NCBI GenBank assembly: GCA_023213315.1
Contig: JAKCPI010015030.1
Coordinates: 47,774 to 111,773 of the forward strand
Direction of reading: 5' to 3'
Origin: Euborellia annulipes
Lineage: Eukaryota > Arthropoda > Insecta > Dermaptera > Anisolabididae
DNA: 64,000 nucleotides
Shown here: positions 1 through 11,490 of the stretch, piece by piece
Position numbering within the stretch: position 1 is the stretch's first letter
Layout: each line of letters begins with the position of its first letter
Notes under the pieces: model-generated
What the model was told of the DNA's origin: nothing
The model's database searches: none
Seen by the model: only the letters and a program-made list of their open reading frames with translations
Position numbers and translations under genes: made by a program

Positions 1-594
1 TTTATCAAAATTCAATACAACGATTTTGAATAAAATTAAAAAAATCACTTATTTTTTAGATGCTCTTTAAAATGTATATTCTCATTTTACCATTGAAATC
101 TTCTGAAGACATCTTTACTCTTGTACTTCATAGGAAGAATAGGAGAAATGGTTGCCATGGTAATAAAATTTAAATATTTTCCCATACTTGAAATTTTACA
201 TCGCCCACAGGGCTTGGAGTAGTTGGTAGCGTGCCTACCTTCTATACCAAACATCGCGGGTTCGGATCCCAGGCTGTCCGAAGATTTTATTTAAGGCATT
301 TGGATACCAAATGATTTAAATAGATTAAATTTAAGGATTGCGGTGTGGGTTTCAAGTGAAACATTTTGAAATACAACCTTTGACTTAAATAGAAATATCT
401 GGACCCCCAATAGATATTATCTTAAACAAAGGTTATCGTATAAAGTTATATGGCCTAAGTTGCCAAAAAGACTGTGTGAATGAGGAAAAAGTGTGAAATT
501 TTAGATCATGAATTCTAATTTTATATATCGGTGGAAACTAAATATCTGCCGGCACAAAAAATTTGGTGCGACAATCACACCAGATTTTTTCGAT
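1..594 (-). mobile_element. F1 copy, split by a SINE
   Basis: A 3' portion of the F1 repeat in reverse orientation, cut by the window edge. It runs through the conserved ATGGTTGCCATGG stretch and ends with a decayed terminal hairpin (ATTTGGTGCGAC near 568, CACACCAGA near 580). It is interrupted at 203-502 by a SINE. The host sequence reads AAATTTTACATC before the SINE and AAATTTTAGATC after it, a 12-bp target duplication with one mismatch. Confidence 0.8.
203..502 (+). mobile_element. tRNA-derived SINE (1)
   Basis: It starts with a tRNA-like head. The A-box-like stretch is GGAGTAGTTGGTAGCG and the B-box-like stretch is GGTTCGGATCC. A body with GCATTTGGATACCAAATG follows, and the 3' part reads GGCCTAAGTTGCCAAAAAGA then GTGTGAATGAG. 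It belongs with the copy at 46040 to a subfamily whose anticodon arm reads GTAGCGTGCCTACC. It has about 50 extra internal bases (around 320-370) compared with the other copies. Confidence 0.8.
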
Positions 595-1144
595 TGTTTT
601 AAAGGTAATCATGAGTTGCTTTTTATTTTTTATTATTTTTATAATAAACTAGGATCAAACTACAGTAGTAGTAGTAAAACTTTACAATTACCTTCTTATT
701 TTATAGATAAATCTTTCTCTTTTCGTTGCAATGCAATATTCATTGAATAGCGAGGACGTAAAGAAGATCAAATACCAGGCTATTATTTTATAAATATTAG
801 GGGAGGTGAATTCATAAAGCAAACAATTATAAATTTTATTTCCTCGCCCGTCCAACAAACAATAAAAATTGAACTCACATAAAACACATTTTATGTTCTA
901 TAATATTCATGTGTTTAACCTTAAAGAGCGGCTGGTATAATAATAAATAAATAAATTTTAACTTTAAACACCCTCTTGGGTGAGTATTTTTTATTTTTAT
1001 TATTCAACAACAACAACATCAAAAACAACAATCAAGTCCTTTGGCAATTTAATACTTTTGAAATTCTTAGAATTTTATTCATTTCATGTAACAGAATCCC
1101 CTCTTGTTGTTGGTTTTAAAATCGTTTTTTGTTAATTGTGTGAT

Positions 1145-1187
<43 letters not shown>

Positions 1188-1388
1188 CATTATTATTATA
1201 CTCTTTGGTTTCTTTTTACTGAATTTTTAACAAAAAATAGCACAACAAATCCATTTTAATGAATTATTATTAGTACATATATATATATTTAATTATTTCA
1301 TACTCTCTGGGATTAAATCCCCGTTGAAAAATAAATAATTATCTGAATAAAATCGTATGACGTCAAACCAAATTTATTTATTGCTTTA
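595..1388. other. no recognisable feature, apart from a (GA)n tract
   Basis: AT-rich sequence with scattered poly-A/T and a perfect GA dinucleotide run at about 1146-1185. I see no coding exon, RNA gene or match to the window's repeat families. A reading frame at 508-750 begins inside the F1 copy and has no protein-like composition. Confidence 0.6.
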
Positions 1389-1545
1389 TTTAAAAAAAAA
1401 TCTGGTGTGAATGATCGCACAACACACAGTTTACCTTTGGTTACTATGGCAACCATTTCTCCTATCTTTCCTATGAAGTACAAGAGTAAAGTGGTCTTCA
1501 AAAGATTTCAATGGCAAAATAAGAATAGGGATGGTAAAAAAATTT
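1389..1545 (+). mobile_element. F1 fragment
   Basis: Half of terminal hairpin A (ATCTGGTGTGAATGATCGC) is fused directly to the ATGGCAACCATTTCTCCTA body and the AGTAAAGTGGTCTTC stretch. The second hairpin arm and the CGACA segment are deleted. It stops before the A-rich part of the element. Confidence 0.75.
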
Positions 1546-1615
1546 TTTAGAGGTATTCAAAGTTAAAAAAAAAAAATGATAAAATTCGATTTTTCTAAAC
1601 TTTTAACATTTTAGC

Positions 1616-1946
1616 CACACTCGCCTTTTCTTCTTAATTAAATAAAGAAAATTATTATTATTCTATTCCAATTCAGTGCCTGCTTGAGGATTTGTTTACA
1701 TTCATAGAATACACAAATGCAAATACATAAATATTTCTCTATACGTTTCCTATGGGAGAAATCGTAACTTTAAGAATTAATCACTCAAAGTTATAGGAAT
1801 TTCGGGATGAAAATAATTTTCCTGTAATCCCGAAAAGGTCCTCTTTATGCATATAAAATTTCATTTCAAAATTCCAACGGGAAGTTGCCTAAATAGAGTG
1901 TGACGGACGGACAGACAGACGGACATTAGCGAATTATATATATAGA
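1616..1946 (-). mobile_element. F3 repeat copy
   Basis: Reverse-orientation F3. It runs from CTCGCCTTTTCTTC, through GTGCCTGCTTGAGGATTTG, CCTATGGGAGAAATCG and CCAACGGGAAGTTGCC, to the ACGGACGGACAGACAGACGG run and a short AT-dinucleotide end. The GC-rich tail seen in the copies at 26.7 and 54.2 kb is missing. Confidence 0.75.
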
Positions 1947-1949
1947 TGC

Positions 1950-2700
1950 TCTCTTCCTCAGAATAATGATCGCCAGAGCTTATTGGAGGATCACCCCCCC
2001 CCTCCTGGGTTGAATCGCAGCGTAAAGTGTACTTAAACTATTTTAACGAAAGTTTTATTGATGCTACTTTTTACAAAGTATCTAAAAATAATTAATTTTT
2101 GAATTTTAATCAAAATCGTTAGAGCGAATTTTGAGAAAATCGAAAAAAACTGAAAAAATACATCAGTAAAGTACTAGTACCCTTTGGCTGATGTGATTGA
2201 AACTTCTTGAAATACTCGCGACATAGGTATTTGGCTTAAGTATAAAATTTGAGTATCGAGAGTTTTTTCGTTTTTGAGTAATTCCCATTAATCCACATTC
2301 TTTGATATTTCACTTGAAATCAATTTGATTTATTGTGAAAAAATCTTAAATTTCAAGAAGATCGATTCCAGTTAAAATATCAAAACATAATGTTTATGTA
2401 AATTTCTCTGAAAGAGATTTTATTGCTTTTAAATGTCTGTTTTATTGCTTTTCTTGAAATTGCCATTAAAAGGAGGCGATTCCCTTTAGCTGGAATTTGA
2501 CGTCATTTTCACAATCATTTGAATGAATTTCAACTGAAATATCAAATAATGTGGATTAAATTAAATAACTCAAAAAGTAAAGAACCCACGATACTCAAAT
2601 TTTATACTTTAGCTAAGAATTCATGTCCCAAGCATGGGCAGGAATTTTATTCCAATCGACCAAATAGTACTAGTACTTTACTGGTGTAGGACAAGAAAGA
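1950..2700. repeat. F1-related inverted repeat
   Basis: Two imperfect inverted arms, about 2160-2345 and 2520-2695, carry the F1 core motif GTAAAGTACTAGTAC and its reverse. Both also carry diverged TATAAAATTTGAGTATCG and TGATATTTCACTTGAAAT stretches. The intervening 170 bases are AT-rich and not recognised. It looks like a diverged relative of F1 that became a foldback. Confidence 0.55.
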
Positions 2701-3091
2701 TTTTTTTTATTTATTAATCTCTAGGCTAATAAAGTTTTGGTGCTTAGGGCAGGACAGACTACAAGATTTACAAAGAGCTTTAGAACTAATTTCAAATTAG
2801 GGTTACGTAATTATCTATCTCCTCTCCTGTTGTGCGCGGATTAGGATTTCAACTGATTTAGGAGAAGTGTGTAGGATATATCCTTTCTTTCTTTCTTCTT
2901 TAATAAAGATCGATTAGTTTGCCATTGATAAATTATTTTCTACAGAACTAATTTGTTTTTCATTTTATTCAAGTCAAGTTAAGAAGATTGAGTTTATATT
3001 AACTAAGCAAGCAAGGCCTTTAGAATTAGTTATACGGTAAGTTGATACAAACGTGGAATATTTTTTTTCAACAGCTTGTTGTGGGCAGAGA
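2701..3091. other. unassigned AT-rich spacer
   Basis: No open reading frame of note and no match to the repeat families of this window. It contains a short pyrimidine tract (CTTTCTTTCTTTC near 2884). Confidence 0.5.
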
Positions 3092-3360
3092 GTCATAATT
3101 GGACCCTGTTATGCAATGGTGTGTCAACGACCAAACATCGAGTTTTGAGAAAATCAACAATAAAGTTTTTTGTTTTCATTGGATTATATATAATTTTTCT
3201 TGTCAATTGTGCAAGTAACATTAAATATAAATTTTTTGGGACATATTTCATAAAAAATACTATTAATTAAAGCATTTGAAACAATATTCCGTGCTTAACT
3301 CATTTTTGAATTTTTTGGTCTTTGACACACCATTGCATAAGAGGGTCCAATTATTATGAC
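3092..3360. mobile_element. short TIR element, MITE-like
   Basis: Terminal inverted repeats of about 45 bp. The left arm (3092-3136) starts GTCATAATTGGACCCTGTTA. The right arm (3314-3360) is its reverse complement with a few changes. The interior is AT-rich with no transposase. I could not identify a clear target duplication, so the superfamily is open. It sits next to F1-type body sequence. Confidence 0.6.
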
Positions 3361-3483
3361 TATTTTGAAAAAAAAACTGAAAAAGTACATCAGTAAAGTA
3401 CTAGTACTTTTTGGTCGATTTTGTTTAAAAGCTTATTTTCATCCCTTAGAAGGGTGCCTAACTTAATTATATAATTTCAACCT
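3361..3483 (+). mobile_element. F1 body fragment
   Basis: Contains AAAAAGTACATCAGTAAAGT, the tandem ACTAGTAC core, AAAAGCTTATTTTCA and the GTGCCTAACTTAATTATA stretch of F1. It is broken by the SINE that begins at 3484. Confidence 0.65.
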
Positions 3484-3733
3484 AGCCCTCGGGGCTTGGT
3501 GTAGGGGTTAGAGTGCTAACCTCGTATACCGAAGGTCACGGGTTCGGACCCCAGGCAGTCCGAGAATTTTATTTAAAGCATTTGGATACCAAATGGCTTA
3601 AATAAGAATGCCTGGATCCCAAATAAATATATATTAAATAAATACGAGTATCGTTTAAAGTCTTTTATGGCCTAAGTTGCCGAAAAGACTGTGTGTGTAA
3701 ATGAGAAAAAGTATGAGTGTTTTTTTTTTTTTA
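3484..3733 (+). mobile_element. tRNA-derived SINE (2)
   Basis: A near-complete member. The A-box-like stretch is TTGGTGTAGGGGTTAG and the B-box-like stretch is GGTTCGGACCCC. It continues with CAGGCAGTCCGA, GCATTTGGATACCAAATGG, AATGCCTGGATCCC and GGCCTAAGTTGCCGAAAAGA, then a T/A-rich end. It represents the subfamily whose anticodon arm reads GGTTAGAGTGCTAACC. Confidence 0.85.
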
Positions 3734-3829
3734 GTCTAAAAAAAAAAAGCCTACAAGGACTGAGGTGGACGAATAAAATTTTGTCTCCTTTTTCGGCATT
3801 TGGCATCCAAAGCTCTGCTCTCTTCCATT

Positions 3830-4060
3830 CCAATTTTATTGATATACTTTTTAAAGAGTCTCTAAAAGAATTTTAATCAAAATCCTTAGAGTGAATTTTG
3901 TGAAAATCAAAAATACTGAATAAGGACATTAAAATATTCGAAGTTAAACCATAACACACCGACCAATTGGCGGGAGCCACTTATTGGGAATCAGGGGTCC
4001 TCAAAATCTGTATATCGATCAAAATCTCGACATCGAATTTTTGACAAGAAACTTTCTCAC
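3830..4060 (+). mobile_element. internally deleted F1 remnant
   Basis: The part with TTTTAATCAAAATCCTTAGA and GTGAAAATC is joined to TCAGGGGTCCTCAAAA and AAAATCTCGACATCGAATTT. The CA/TG core and the ACTAGTAC core between them are lost. It ends in a decayed AACTTTCTC. Confidence 0.6.
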
Positions 4061-4176
4061 TATTGGCCAATTTAGCATTTCAATACTCTACCTGGTGGCT
4101 TAAATTTGAACTAGCGATTGTGATATAAGGGACAAGAACATTTAAACATCTGATATAATTGTATTATTTAAAAAAA

Positions 4177-4641
4177 TCTGGTGTGACTGGCGCACAGCAC
4201 ACAACTTTCTCTTACCTTCGGTAATCGAAAGTTGTGTTCTGTGCTTGTCACACCAGATTTTTTGCGTCGACATGTATTTAGTTCCCGACAGTACGGAACA
4301 TTTGAATTCAGATGTAAAAGTATGGGAAAATATTTATATTTTGTTACCATGGCAACCATTCTCCTATCTTCCCTATGAAATACAGGAGTAAAGTGGTCTT
4401 CAGAAGATTTCAATTGCAAAATGAGAATATACATTTTATAGAGAATCTAAAAAATAATTGATTTTTGAATAAAAAAAAAAATCTTAAGAGAAAATTGAAA
4501 AAAACTGAAAAAGTACATCAGAAAAGTACTAGTACTCTTTGGCCGATTTTGATTACAAGCTTATTTTGTCGGTCCCGGGGGGTGTTTAACTTATATATAA
4601 AATTTCAGCCTCCTAGCTCAATTCCTTCATGCTTAAAATTG

Positions 4642-4682
<41 letters not shown>

Positions 4683-4834
4683 AGAGACAGACCATGTCGC
4701 GAAAACCACTTTTTTGGACTCAGGGGACCTCAAAACGTGAAGATCCATCAAAATCTCGACATCGAATTTTTGACATGAATCCAATACTTTCTCTCTATAT
4801 ATATATTACATATATACATAGGTAAGAGAAAGTA
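4177..4834 (+). mobile_element. F1 element, reference full-length copy
   Basis: Hairpin A (4177-4257) has arms TCTGGTGTGAC/GTCACACCAGA, inner arms ACAACTTTC/GAAAGTTGT and a centre TTACCTTCGGTAA. The body follows: TGTATTTAGTTCCCGACAG, the ATGGCAACC palindrome region, the AAAGTACTAGTACT core, a CA-dinucleotide run (about 4643-4679) and ATGTCGCGAAAACCAC. Hairpin B (4785-4834), TACTTTCTC to GGTAAGAGAAAGTA, closes it. There is no long open frame, so it is non-autonomous. Hairpins A and B share ACTTTCTCTTACCT in opposite orientation. A microsatellite core with palindromic ends and T-run flanks recalls Helentron-associated (HINE/DINE-like) elements, but no CTRR end or Rep/helicase is visible, so the class is open. 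Confidence 0.85.
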
Positions 4835-6255
4835 AAAAAGTTATAACCCACGAGTAAATATTATTGTTATATTAATAAATAATAGATACATACACTAATA
4901 TATTCACAAATATGAAATTTTCTCCTTATAAAAATAAAAGCAATGTGTATCTACTTTGTGTTTATGGGTGTAAAAGTCATGCATCTAAGCATGAAACAGT
5001 TCGATTTCATTCTTTTCCAAAAAAAGACAGTAGCTATAGTGAAAATTATAAATAATTTTATTGTAAGAATCGATCTATCAGATTTAGAAGCCTTCTTTTT
5101 AATTTTTGCCTCGATCTTTTTCTTGTTTTTCTCCAAAACAATTGTGCTCGAGCAAAGGCCTCTCATATCGTATTTTTTTAAGAGCTGATTTATGTGGTGC
5201 ACTCCAAACACATTCACGTGATATTTTTTAAATCTTCTAAATTATTTTTGTACAAAAAAAAATTATTAATTTTATATTTAATTACCGGTATTAATTTTTT
5301 AGTTAATTTATCATTTAATTATCTTGTATTTATTATTATAATAAAATATTTCAAACACTTTTTGGCTAACATCATATCAGATATCATAAATAGCGGTTAC
5401 AGAATAAAAGTACAGCCCCAAATGTGCTTGCAGGTACTTCCTAATCCAGCCCTATACGAGCATCCAACCCAATTGTTAACAGTTATTATTATTATAAAAT
5501 TTGATCATTTATTTCATGAAATTCTTCTCGTAAACTTGTTGTTTGTAAACAGAAAGCAAGAATTTGGTCTGTCATTAAAACTGTCATTACTATTACTCAC
5601 TTTAAAACATCACCAGGATCAATAATATTGTCTCCACAAATAAAATTTCTATTAGTAATTGTGGCAGAAGAAAACCTACAAATTTCCTGTATCGTCACAC
5701 CCATTTTTTATTTTTAATTAAACTTTTTGTCTCATAAAACACGAGTACTTGCGTATCAGCTCAGCCATTCAATCCTACAATCGTTAGTTCATTTTTCGCC
5801 ACCAGGTGAAGCCACGCCTCTCCCATAGATCCCAATAGGTATATAACAGATATATGGGTAAGAGAAATAAAAAGATTTATGCTAGTTGAGTACCCTCTCA
5901 TCCCAAGGGCATTTCAATGATGGAGAAATCAATAAAATATGCATATAATTTATATCTTTATTTTCTCATTAAGTTTTTATTTACAAAAATTTGGCCCCCG
6001 TGCAGCAATAAGGTAGAGCAACACGATACAGTTAGTGCTATGAATTAGCTGAGCTAGAAAAATTTAAATATTTATAGTCATTATCTTGTCTTGCGGGAAG
6101 GTAGCCGAAACCGAAAATGAAAACTTAATGCGAAAATAAATATATAAATTAATTTAATGATTTCATTAGACAGCCCTAACCAATGAGGTCAGGGTTACGC
6201 CTTGACCACAATGAGGTCATCTACAGTCCTGGGGAGTTGACATTAAAATTATTTT
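4835..6255. other. unassigned AT-rich region
   Basis: I see no repeat of the families described here and no exon I can defend. A 143-codon frame at 5194-5625 is low-complexity and lacks any domain or splice context. Around 6170-6240, GGTCAGGGTTACGCCTTGAC forms a weak inverted repeat. Confidence 0.5.
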
Positions 6256-6884
6256 TACTTTCCCTTACCTCTATATATATGTCAATATATATAGAGAGAA
6301 AGTATTGGATTCATGTCAAAAATTCAATGTCGAGATTTTAATGGATATACACGTTTAGAGGTCCCCTTAATCCAAAAAGTCATGACATGGTCTGTGTGTC
6401 TGTGAACAAAATATCTCAAGAACGGAAAGAGCTAGGAGGTTGAAATTTTATATTTTAGTTAGGCGCCCCCATGGGACGTGACACGAAGCTTTTAATCAAA
6501 ATCGACCAAAGAGTACTAGTACTTTACTGATGCACTTTTTCAGTTTTTTTTTTTCGATTTTCTCTTAAGATTTTTTTTTTTTATTCAAAAATCAATTATT
6601 TTTTAGATTCTCTTTAAAATGTATATTCTCATTTTGTGATTGAAATCTTCTGAAGACCACTTTACTCTTGTACTCCATAGAGAAGATAGGAGAAATGGTT
6701 GCCATGGCAACAAAATATAAATATTTTCACATAAAAATTTTACATCTTGAAAATCGAATGGACCGTACTGTCGGAAACTAAGTACATGTCGACACAAAAA
6801 GTCTAGTGTGACAAGCACAGTACACAACTTTCGATTACCGAAGGTAAGAGAAAGTTGTGTGCTGTGCGCCAGTCAGCCAGCCAG
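6256..6884 (-). mobile_element. F1 copy
   Basis: Nearly complete in reverse orientation. Hairpin B (TACTTTCCCTTACC) is at the left, and hairpin A, ending GTCAGCCAGCCAGA, is at the right. The core dinucleotide run is almost absent (TCTGTGTGTCTGTG). It belongs to the variant with GAACAAAATATCTCAAGAAC next to the core. Confidence 0.8.
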
Positions 6885-7537
6885 ATTTTTTTAATTTTAT
6901 ATTTTTTATTCTAATGTTTATTATAAATAAAGTTTTGTAAATTATTAATAACTGTTACTTTATGTGCGGTCCGCCAAAAAATTTTAAAATTTAAATTGGC
7001 CCGTTGCTTAAAAAGGTTGCTCACCCCTGCTCTAAAGGCTTTTTTTATATTAAATGAATTCTTTATTAATGAAAAAAAAAAAAAAAAAAAAATATGTTAA
7101 AATTAAAAAGTAATAAATAAAGTCAGTCATACAGACAGCAGGATTATAATTTTTTATTTTTATTAATAATGCTTCGAAACAATTTAATTAAAAAAAAAAA
7201 AAAAAAATTGAAAATATGTAAATGTCAAAATGAAAAGGAAGAGAGAAAACAAGAAAGAAATATTCAATACACCCCGTATATTAAAAAAAATAAATTCCTC
7301 TCTTCTAATCAAATTTTTTTTTTTAATAAAATTGAAAATTTGGATGGGGAGGACGATGGGGATTTAAAAACTATTGTAAATCGAAATATATTAGACACTA
7401 GCTAGGCACAAAGCTTTTACTTTGTTATTTTTTATAGTCTGTAAAAAAATTTTTGTTAATTTTACAATTGTGTAGGAAGCAAATTACAAAAACATACTAT
7501 ATTTGGTAAATCTTTGCGAAAACCATTTAAAAATGTA
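6885..7537. other. unassigned, poly-A-rich spacer
   Basis: AT-rich DNA with A-runs near 7072-7091 and 7191-7207. The string CGGTCCGCCAAAAAATTT near 6967 resembles an internal piece of a hAT-type repeat but is too short to call. Confidence 0.4.
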
Positions 7538-8042
7538 CAGTAGAACATCGATAAGTTAAACCTCGCTAAGTTCAAAACCTCCGTAACTTAAAAATTTTTT
7601 CAATTCCCTTCCCTTGACACCGCAAAACCTCTATTACTTAAAGAACAAAACCTCTGTAACTTAAACAAATATTTTGAGCATAGCCCTCGATAACTTAAAA
7701 TAATATTTTGGTGACCTCTATAACTTAAAGTATTTCTTTACATATCATCGAAAAAATAGTTGATGCAGAAAATCAAAACTACATGAAGCAGAAAAAAATT
7801 ACTGATTTTTTTGTAAATAAATAAATCTATTAATTTAATTTATATTTAACTAAACTATTCTAAATAAACAAATAGATCAAACGAAATTCCTTTTTCACTC
7901 ACGTGCCCAAAGTCAATAAACCTCGGTACGTTAAAAATTATATTCAATAACCTCTCTAACTTCAACTCTCGATAAGTAAAAAACTCGATAACTCAAATTT
8001 CTAACCGTTTCCCTTGAACTTTAACTTATCGAGGTTCTACTG
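7538..8042. mobile_element. pogo/Tigger-like MITE
   Basis: The ends are CAGTAGAACATCGATAAGTT and, reversed at the right, CAGTAGAACCTCGATAAGTT. They are flanked by TA on both sides (7536-7537, 8043-8044), as in Tc1/mariner-pogo elements. No transposase is present. The interior repeats variants of CCTCTATAACTTAAA about ten times. Confidence 0.8.
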
Positions 8043-8741
8043 TATTATAATTTTAGAAAGATATTTAAGAATTAGAGTGCAATTTTAGAATTCCTAAGCT
8101 ACTTTCGAAAAAAATACAATTCTTATCGAAAATTACTATACAATGTATGTAAAATTACAATACATACTCTATTTTTCGAAGAAAATTCTAAAATGTTTTT
8201 TTTTTTTTTTTTACAGTGTATTTAACCAATATCTTGAATTTTATTAGATTTTTTTTTTCTTTTTAAAGTCGGGTTGCTTTTTTTAAAATATTAAACTTAC
8301 GGAAAGATTCAGTTGGTTGTGGATTGAAGTCTCGCCGATCTCAACCCCATCTAAAAAAAAAAAAAAAGAAATAAAGAATTAGAAATGATTGTACATTATG
8401 GATAACTTCAATTTACTCTGTAGACATTGACCGGTATTTTCAGTTTCCGTTCTTGAATTCCTTATCATAATAACAATAAAGCAAGAATTGAAGAAGAAAC
8501 ATTTCCATCTCATCTATTGAAAATAGAAAAAAATAAAAAATAACAAACATGAAAAGATTTTCTTTATTCAATATTAATACTTGGCAGACAAAAGGATTAA
8601 AAATGGTGGAAAGAAAAAAAGGGGAAGGGCAATTATTCATTGTCACTTTTTCTACAACCCTCAAAGGGTTGTAGTCTACAAAAAAAAAAACACTTTGGTT
8701 TTTAACTTTTTTTTTCTAAATGCGATTTAAAATAGAAAAAA
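8043..8741. other. unassigned spacer
   Basis: Poly-A/T tracts and AT-rich sequence. A frame on the - strand at 8440-8664 has no recognisable domain or splice sites. Confidence 0.4.
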
Positions 8742-9409
8742 TCTGTGTGAATGGCGCACAGCACACAACTTTCTCTTACCTTCGGTAATCGAAAGTTGTG
8801 TACTGTGCTTGTGACACCGGATTTTTTGTGTCGACATGTATTTAGTTTCCGACAGTACGGTTCATTCGATTTTCAAGATGTAAAATTTATAAGTATGGGA
8901 AAATATTTATATTTTGTTACCATGGCAACCATTTCTCCAATCTTTTCTATGGAGTACAAGAGTAAAGTGGTCTTCAGAAGATTTCAATCACAAAATGAGA
9001 ATATACATTTTATTGAGAATCTAAAAAATAATTGATTTTTGAATTTAAAAAAAAAATCGTTGGAGCAAATTTTGAGAAAATCGAAAAAAACTGAAAAAGT
9101 ACATCAGTAAAGTACTAGTACTCTTTGGCCGATTTTGATTAAAAGCTTATTTTCACGCTCCGAGGAGGTGTCTAACTTAAATATAAAATTTCAACCTCCT
9201 AGCTCAATTCCTTCATGCTTTAAATTGAACACACACCCACCCACACACCCACACACAGACAGACAGACCATGTCGCGAAAACCACTTTTTTGGATTCAGG
9301 GGACCTCAAAACGTGAAGATCCATCAAAATCTCGACATCGAATTTTTGACATGAATCCAATACTTTCTCTCTCTCTATATATTAACATATATAGAGGTAA
9401 GAGAAAGTA
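8742..9409 (+). mobile_element. F1 copy, full length
   Basis: Hairpin A starts at 8742 with one arm slightly eroded (TCTGTGTGAATGGCGCACAG). Hairpin B ends at 9409. The core is CA-rich with CCCACC interruptions (about 9230-9268). Confidence 0.85.
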
Positions 9410-10245
9410 AAAAAAACTATAAAATTTCTACTAATGCCTTCGCTTCCCTCTCGTTATATACTCGCCTAAAAGGTGGCGAATATCGTTAGTGATTTTTTTT
9501 TTATTATTAATTAACAAAGTAAAGCAAAAATTGATTAAACAAACATTCATCATTTTTGCTAATTTATGAATTAAAAGATTTTTTTTTTTTAATTAAAAAC
9601 GAAAAAAAAGAGGTTATGTAATCTTTCTTTCTTTTTTTTTTAAATGAATTAAATTTTAAATTAATAAGAGAGTGTGTTGTTTGTTTAATTTTTACGTTTT
9701 TTTTTTTTTTTGTTTCTTTCCTTTTCTCATTCCCCTGGGAGAGAGAGAGAGAGGGAAATCAAGTGCAATAAGCAGGCATATTCGCTTCACTTAATAAAGC
9801 AGCCAGCAAGTGAGAGAGGGAATACCTTTGGGGCTTGGTTAAGGGGGACGGAAGGGGGGGGGGAGTGATAAAATTCAATCTTAGTATTAAACATGCTCTG
9901 TTGGCAAACCATGCATAATTAACTTAAGACGGTAAATCCCTATTAATAAAGTAACACTACAAGCAGTGAGTGACTTAACAAGTCAGGCCGACTTTTATTT
10001 GCATCTGGTGGCACAATTTAGTGGCAAACTGATTTGTGCTAGAAGGACATTTTTTTTATCAAATGGGGCCGTAAATAATGCATTTATCATGTTTGAAAGT
10101 TGACTGAATTTACATGTTACCTTGGATAAAAAACGGCGTGTATGGGGGGCGCTTAACTATAGTTAAGTTATATGATATGATAGAAGATATCAACACGGAT
10201 TTCACAAAAAATATTCAAAGAATATATCTGGAAAAGAAAATTCGC
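9410..10245. other. unassigned spacer
   Basis: Contains poly-T tracts, a short GA run (about 9740-9752) and a G-run near 9855-9863. No gene or known repeat was recognised. Confidence 0.45.
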
Positions 10246-10309
10246 CTATTCTAACTCAAGCTAGTCATGCCGTCTACTAAGACAGAATGACGAGCTTGAG
10301 TTAGAATAA
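10246..10309. repeat. small near-perfect hairpin
   Basis: CTATTCTAACTCAAGCT pairs with its reverse complement near 10292-10309 across a loop of about 29 bases. It may be a tiny foldback element or a chance remnant. It lacks the shape features needed to call a microRNA precursor. Confidence 0.5.
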
Positions 10310-10344
10310 GCAATGGGTAGGTAGGCAGGTAGAGAGGGAGTTGC

Positions 10345-10615
10345 CTTTTTCTTAGAAAATAAGAATTTAAAGGTTTATACTGTCAAATTTAAAGGAAACC
10401 TTGTCAATTTTACAGGATTTCTTCTTGAATTAGAACTCGATGGAATTTCCTGTAAAAATAAAAGGAAATTTTTCATTTTTACGGTATGAGTTTGTCATAT
10501 AGAACTTGAGGCGATTTCTTGTAAAAATAAAAGGAAAATTTGTTAATTTTATGGGAAGGTTTGTTGAAAATTTTTAAAGGGATTTCACTTTAATTTTACA
10601 AGGTCGGTTTTTTTT
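10345..10615. repeat. degenerate tandem repeat, about 68-bp unit
   Basis: At least two units start AGAACTCGAT (about 10434) and AGAACTTGAG (about 10501), each with CTGTAAAAATAAAAGGAAA or a variant. A third weaker unit lies on each side. No coding potential is visible. Confidence 0.45.
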
Positions 10616-10635
10616 CAGTGTATGTATTTAAAGTA

Positions 10636-10828
10636 GGGTCCGACCGAAACAAGATTTTCAGCCGAAACCGAAACCGTAACCGAAACAGAAACTTGTAGTT
10701 CCTATAAAAAATTATTATTATTTTACCTTTTTTACCCTGCGGATTCCTCCCGTGAAAATCATTTTTTTTTTAGGGAGACTAAATTTTTTTCGCACCTTTT
10801 CCGCTTTTGCAAATCATTTGACCTTTTT
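10636..10828. repeat. CCGAAACC-rich element, left part
   Basis: Several CCGAAAC/CCGAAACC units (about 10640-10690). Matching GGTTTCGGCC and GGCCGAAACC units lie at about 11528-11560, on the far side of an F1 copy. The simplest reading is one element split by F1. Its ends and class are not clear. Confidence 0.4.
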
Positions 10829-11490
10829 TACTTTCTCTTACCTATGTATATATGTAATATATATATAGAGAGAAAGTATTGGATTCATGTCAAAAATTCG
10901 ATGTCGAGATTTTGATGGATATACACGTTTTGAAGTCCCCTGAATCCAAAAAAGTGGTTTTCGCGACATGGTCTGTCTGTGTGTGTGTGGGTGTGTGTGT
11001 GTGTGTGTTCAATTTTAAGCATGAAGGAATTGAGCTATGAGGTTGAAATTTTATATTTAAGTTAAACACCCCCGGGACCGGAAAAATAAGCTTTTAATCA
11101 AAATCGGCCAAAGAGTACTAGTACTTTACTGATGTACTTTTTCAGTTTTTTTCGATTTTCTCAAAATCCGCTCTAACGATTTTGATTAAAATTCAAAAAT
11201 CAATTATTTTTTAGATGCTCTTTCAAATGTATATTTTCGTTTATCCCTCAAAATTGTTTGAAGCACACTTTACTCTTGTGCTTCATAGGAAAGATAGGAG
11301 AAATGGTTGCCATGGTAACAAAATATAAATATTTTCCCATGTTTATAAAAATTTGACATCTTAAATTCTAATATATTGGTGGAAACTGAATATATGTCGA
11401 CACGAAAAATCTGGTGTGACAAGCACAGAACACAACTTTCGATTACCGAAGGTAAGAGAAAGTTGTGTGCTGTGCGACAGTCACACCAGA
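10829..11490 (-). mobile_element. F1 copy, full length
   Basis: Hairpin B is at 10829, with a TG core near 10979-11009 and the AAGAGTACTAGTACTTTACT core. Hairpin A ends GTCACACCAGA at 11490. It lies inside a CCGAAACC-rich sequence. Confidence 0.88.

Noticed and set aside
4465..4740. Frames with TH or CV repeats, here and at 31 kb, 43.5 kb and 47.7 kb
   Set aside because: Translations of the CA/TG core of F1, repeated in every copy. No protein is implied.
4177..4834. F1 as a classic Helitron
   Set aside because: The start TC fits one end, but the other end reads AAAGTA and not CTRR, and targets are T-runs without a clear A/T insertion. I kept only a weak Helentron-type comparison.
5194..5625. 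143-codon + strand frame
   Set aside because: AT-rich, composed largely of I, L, F, N and K runs, no domain, no splice context. It is expected by chance in such DNA.
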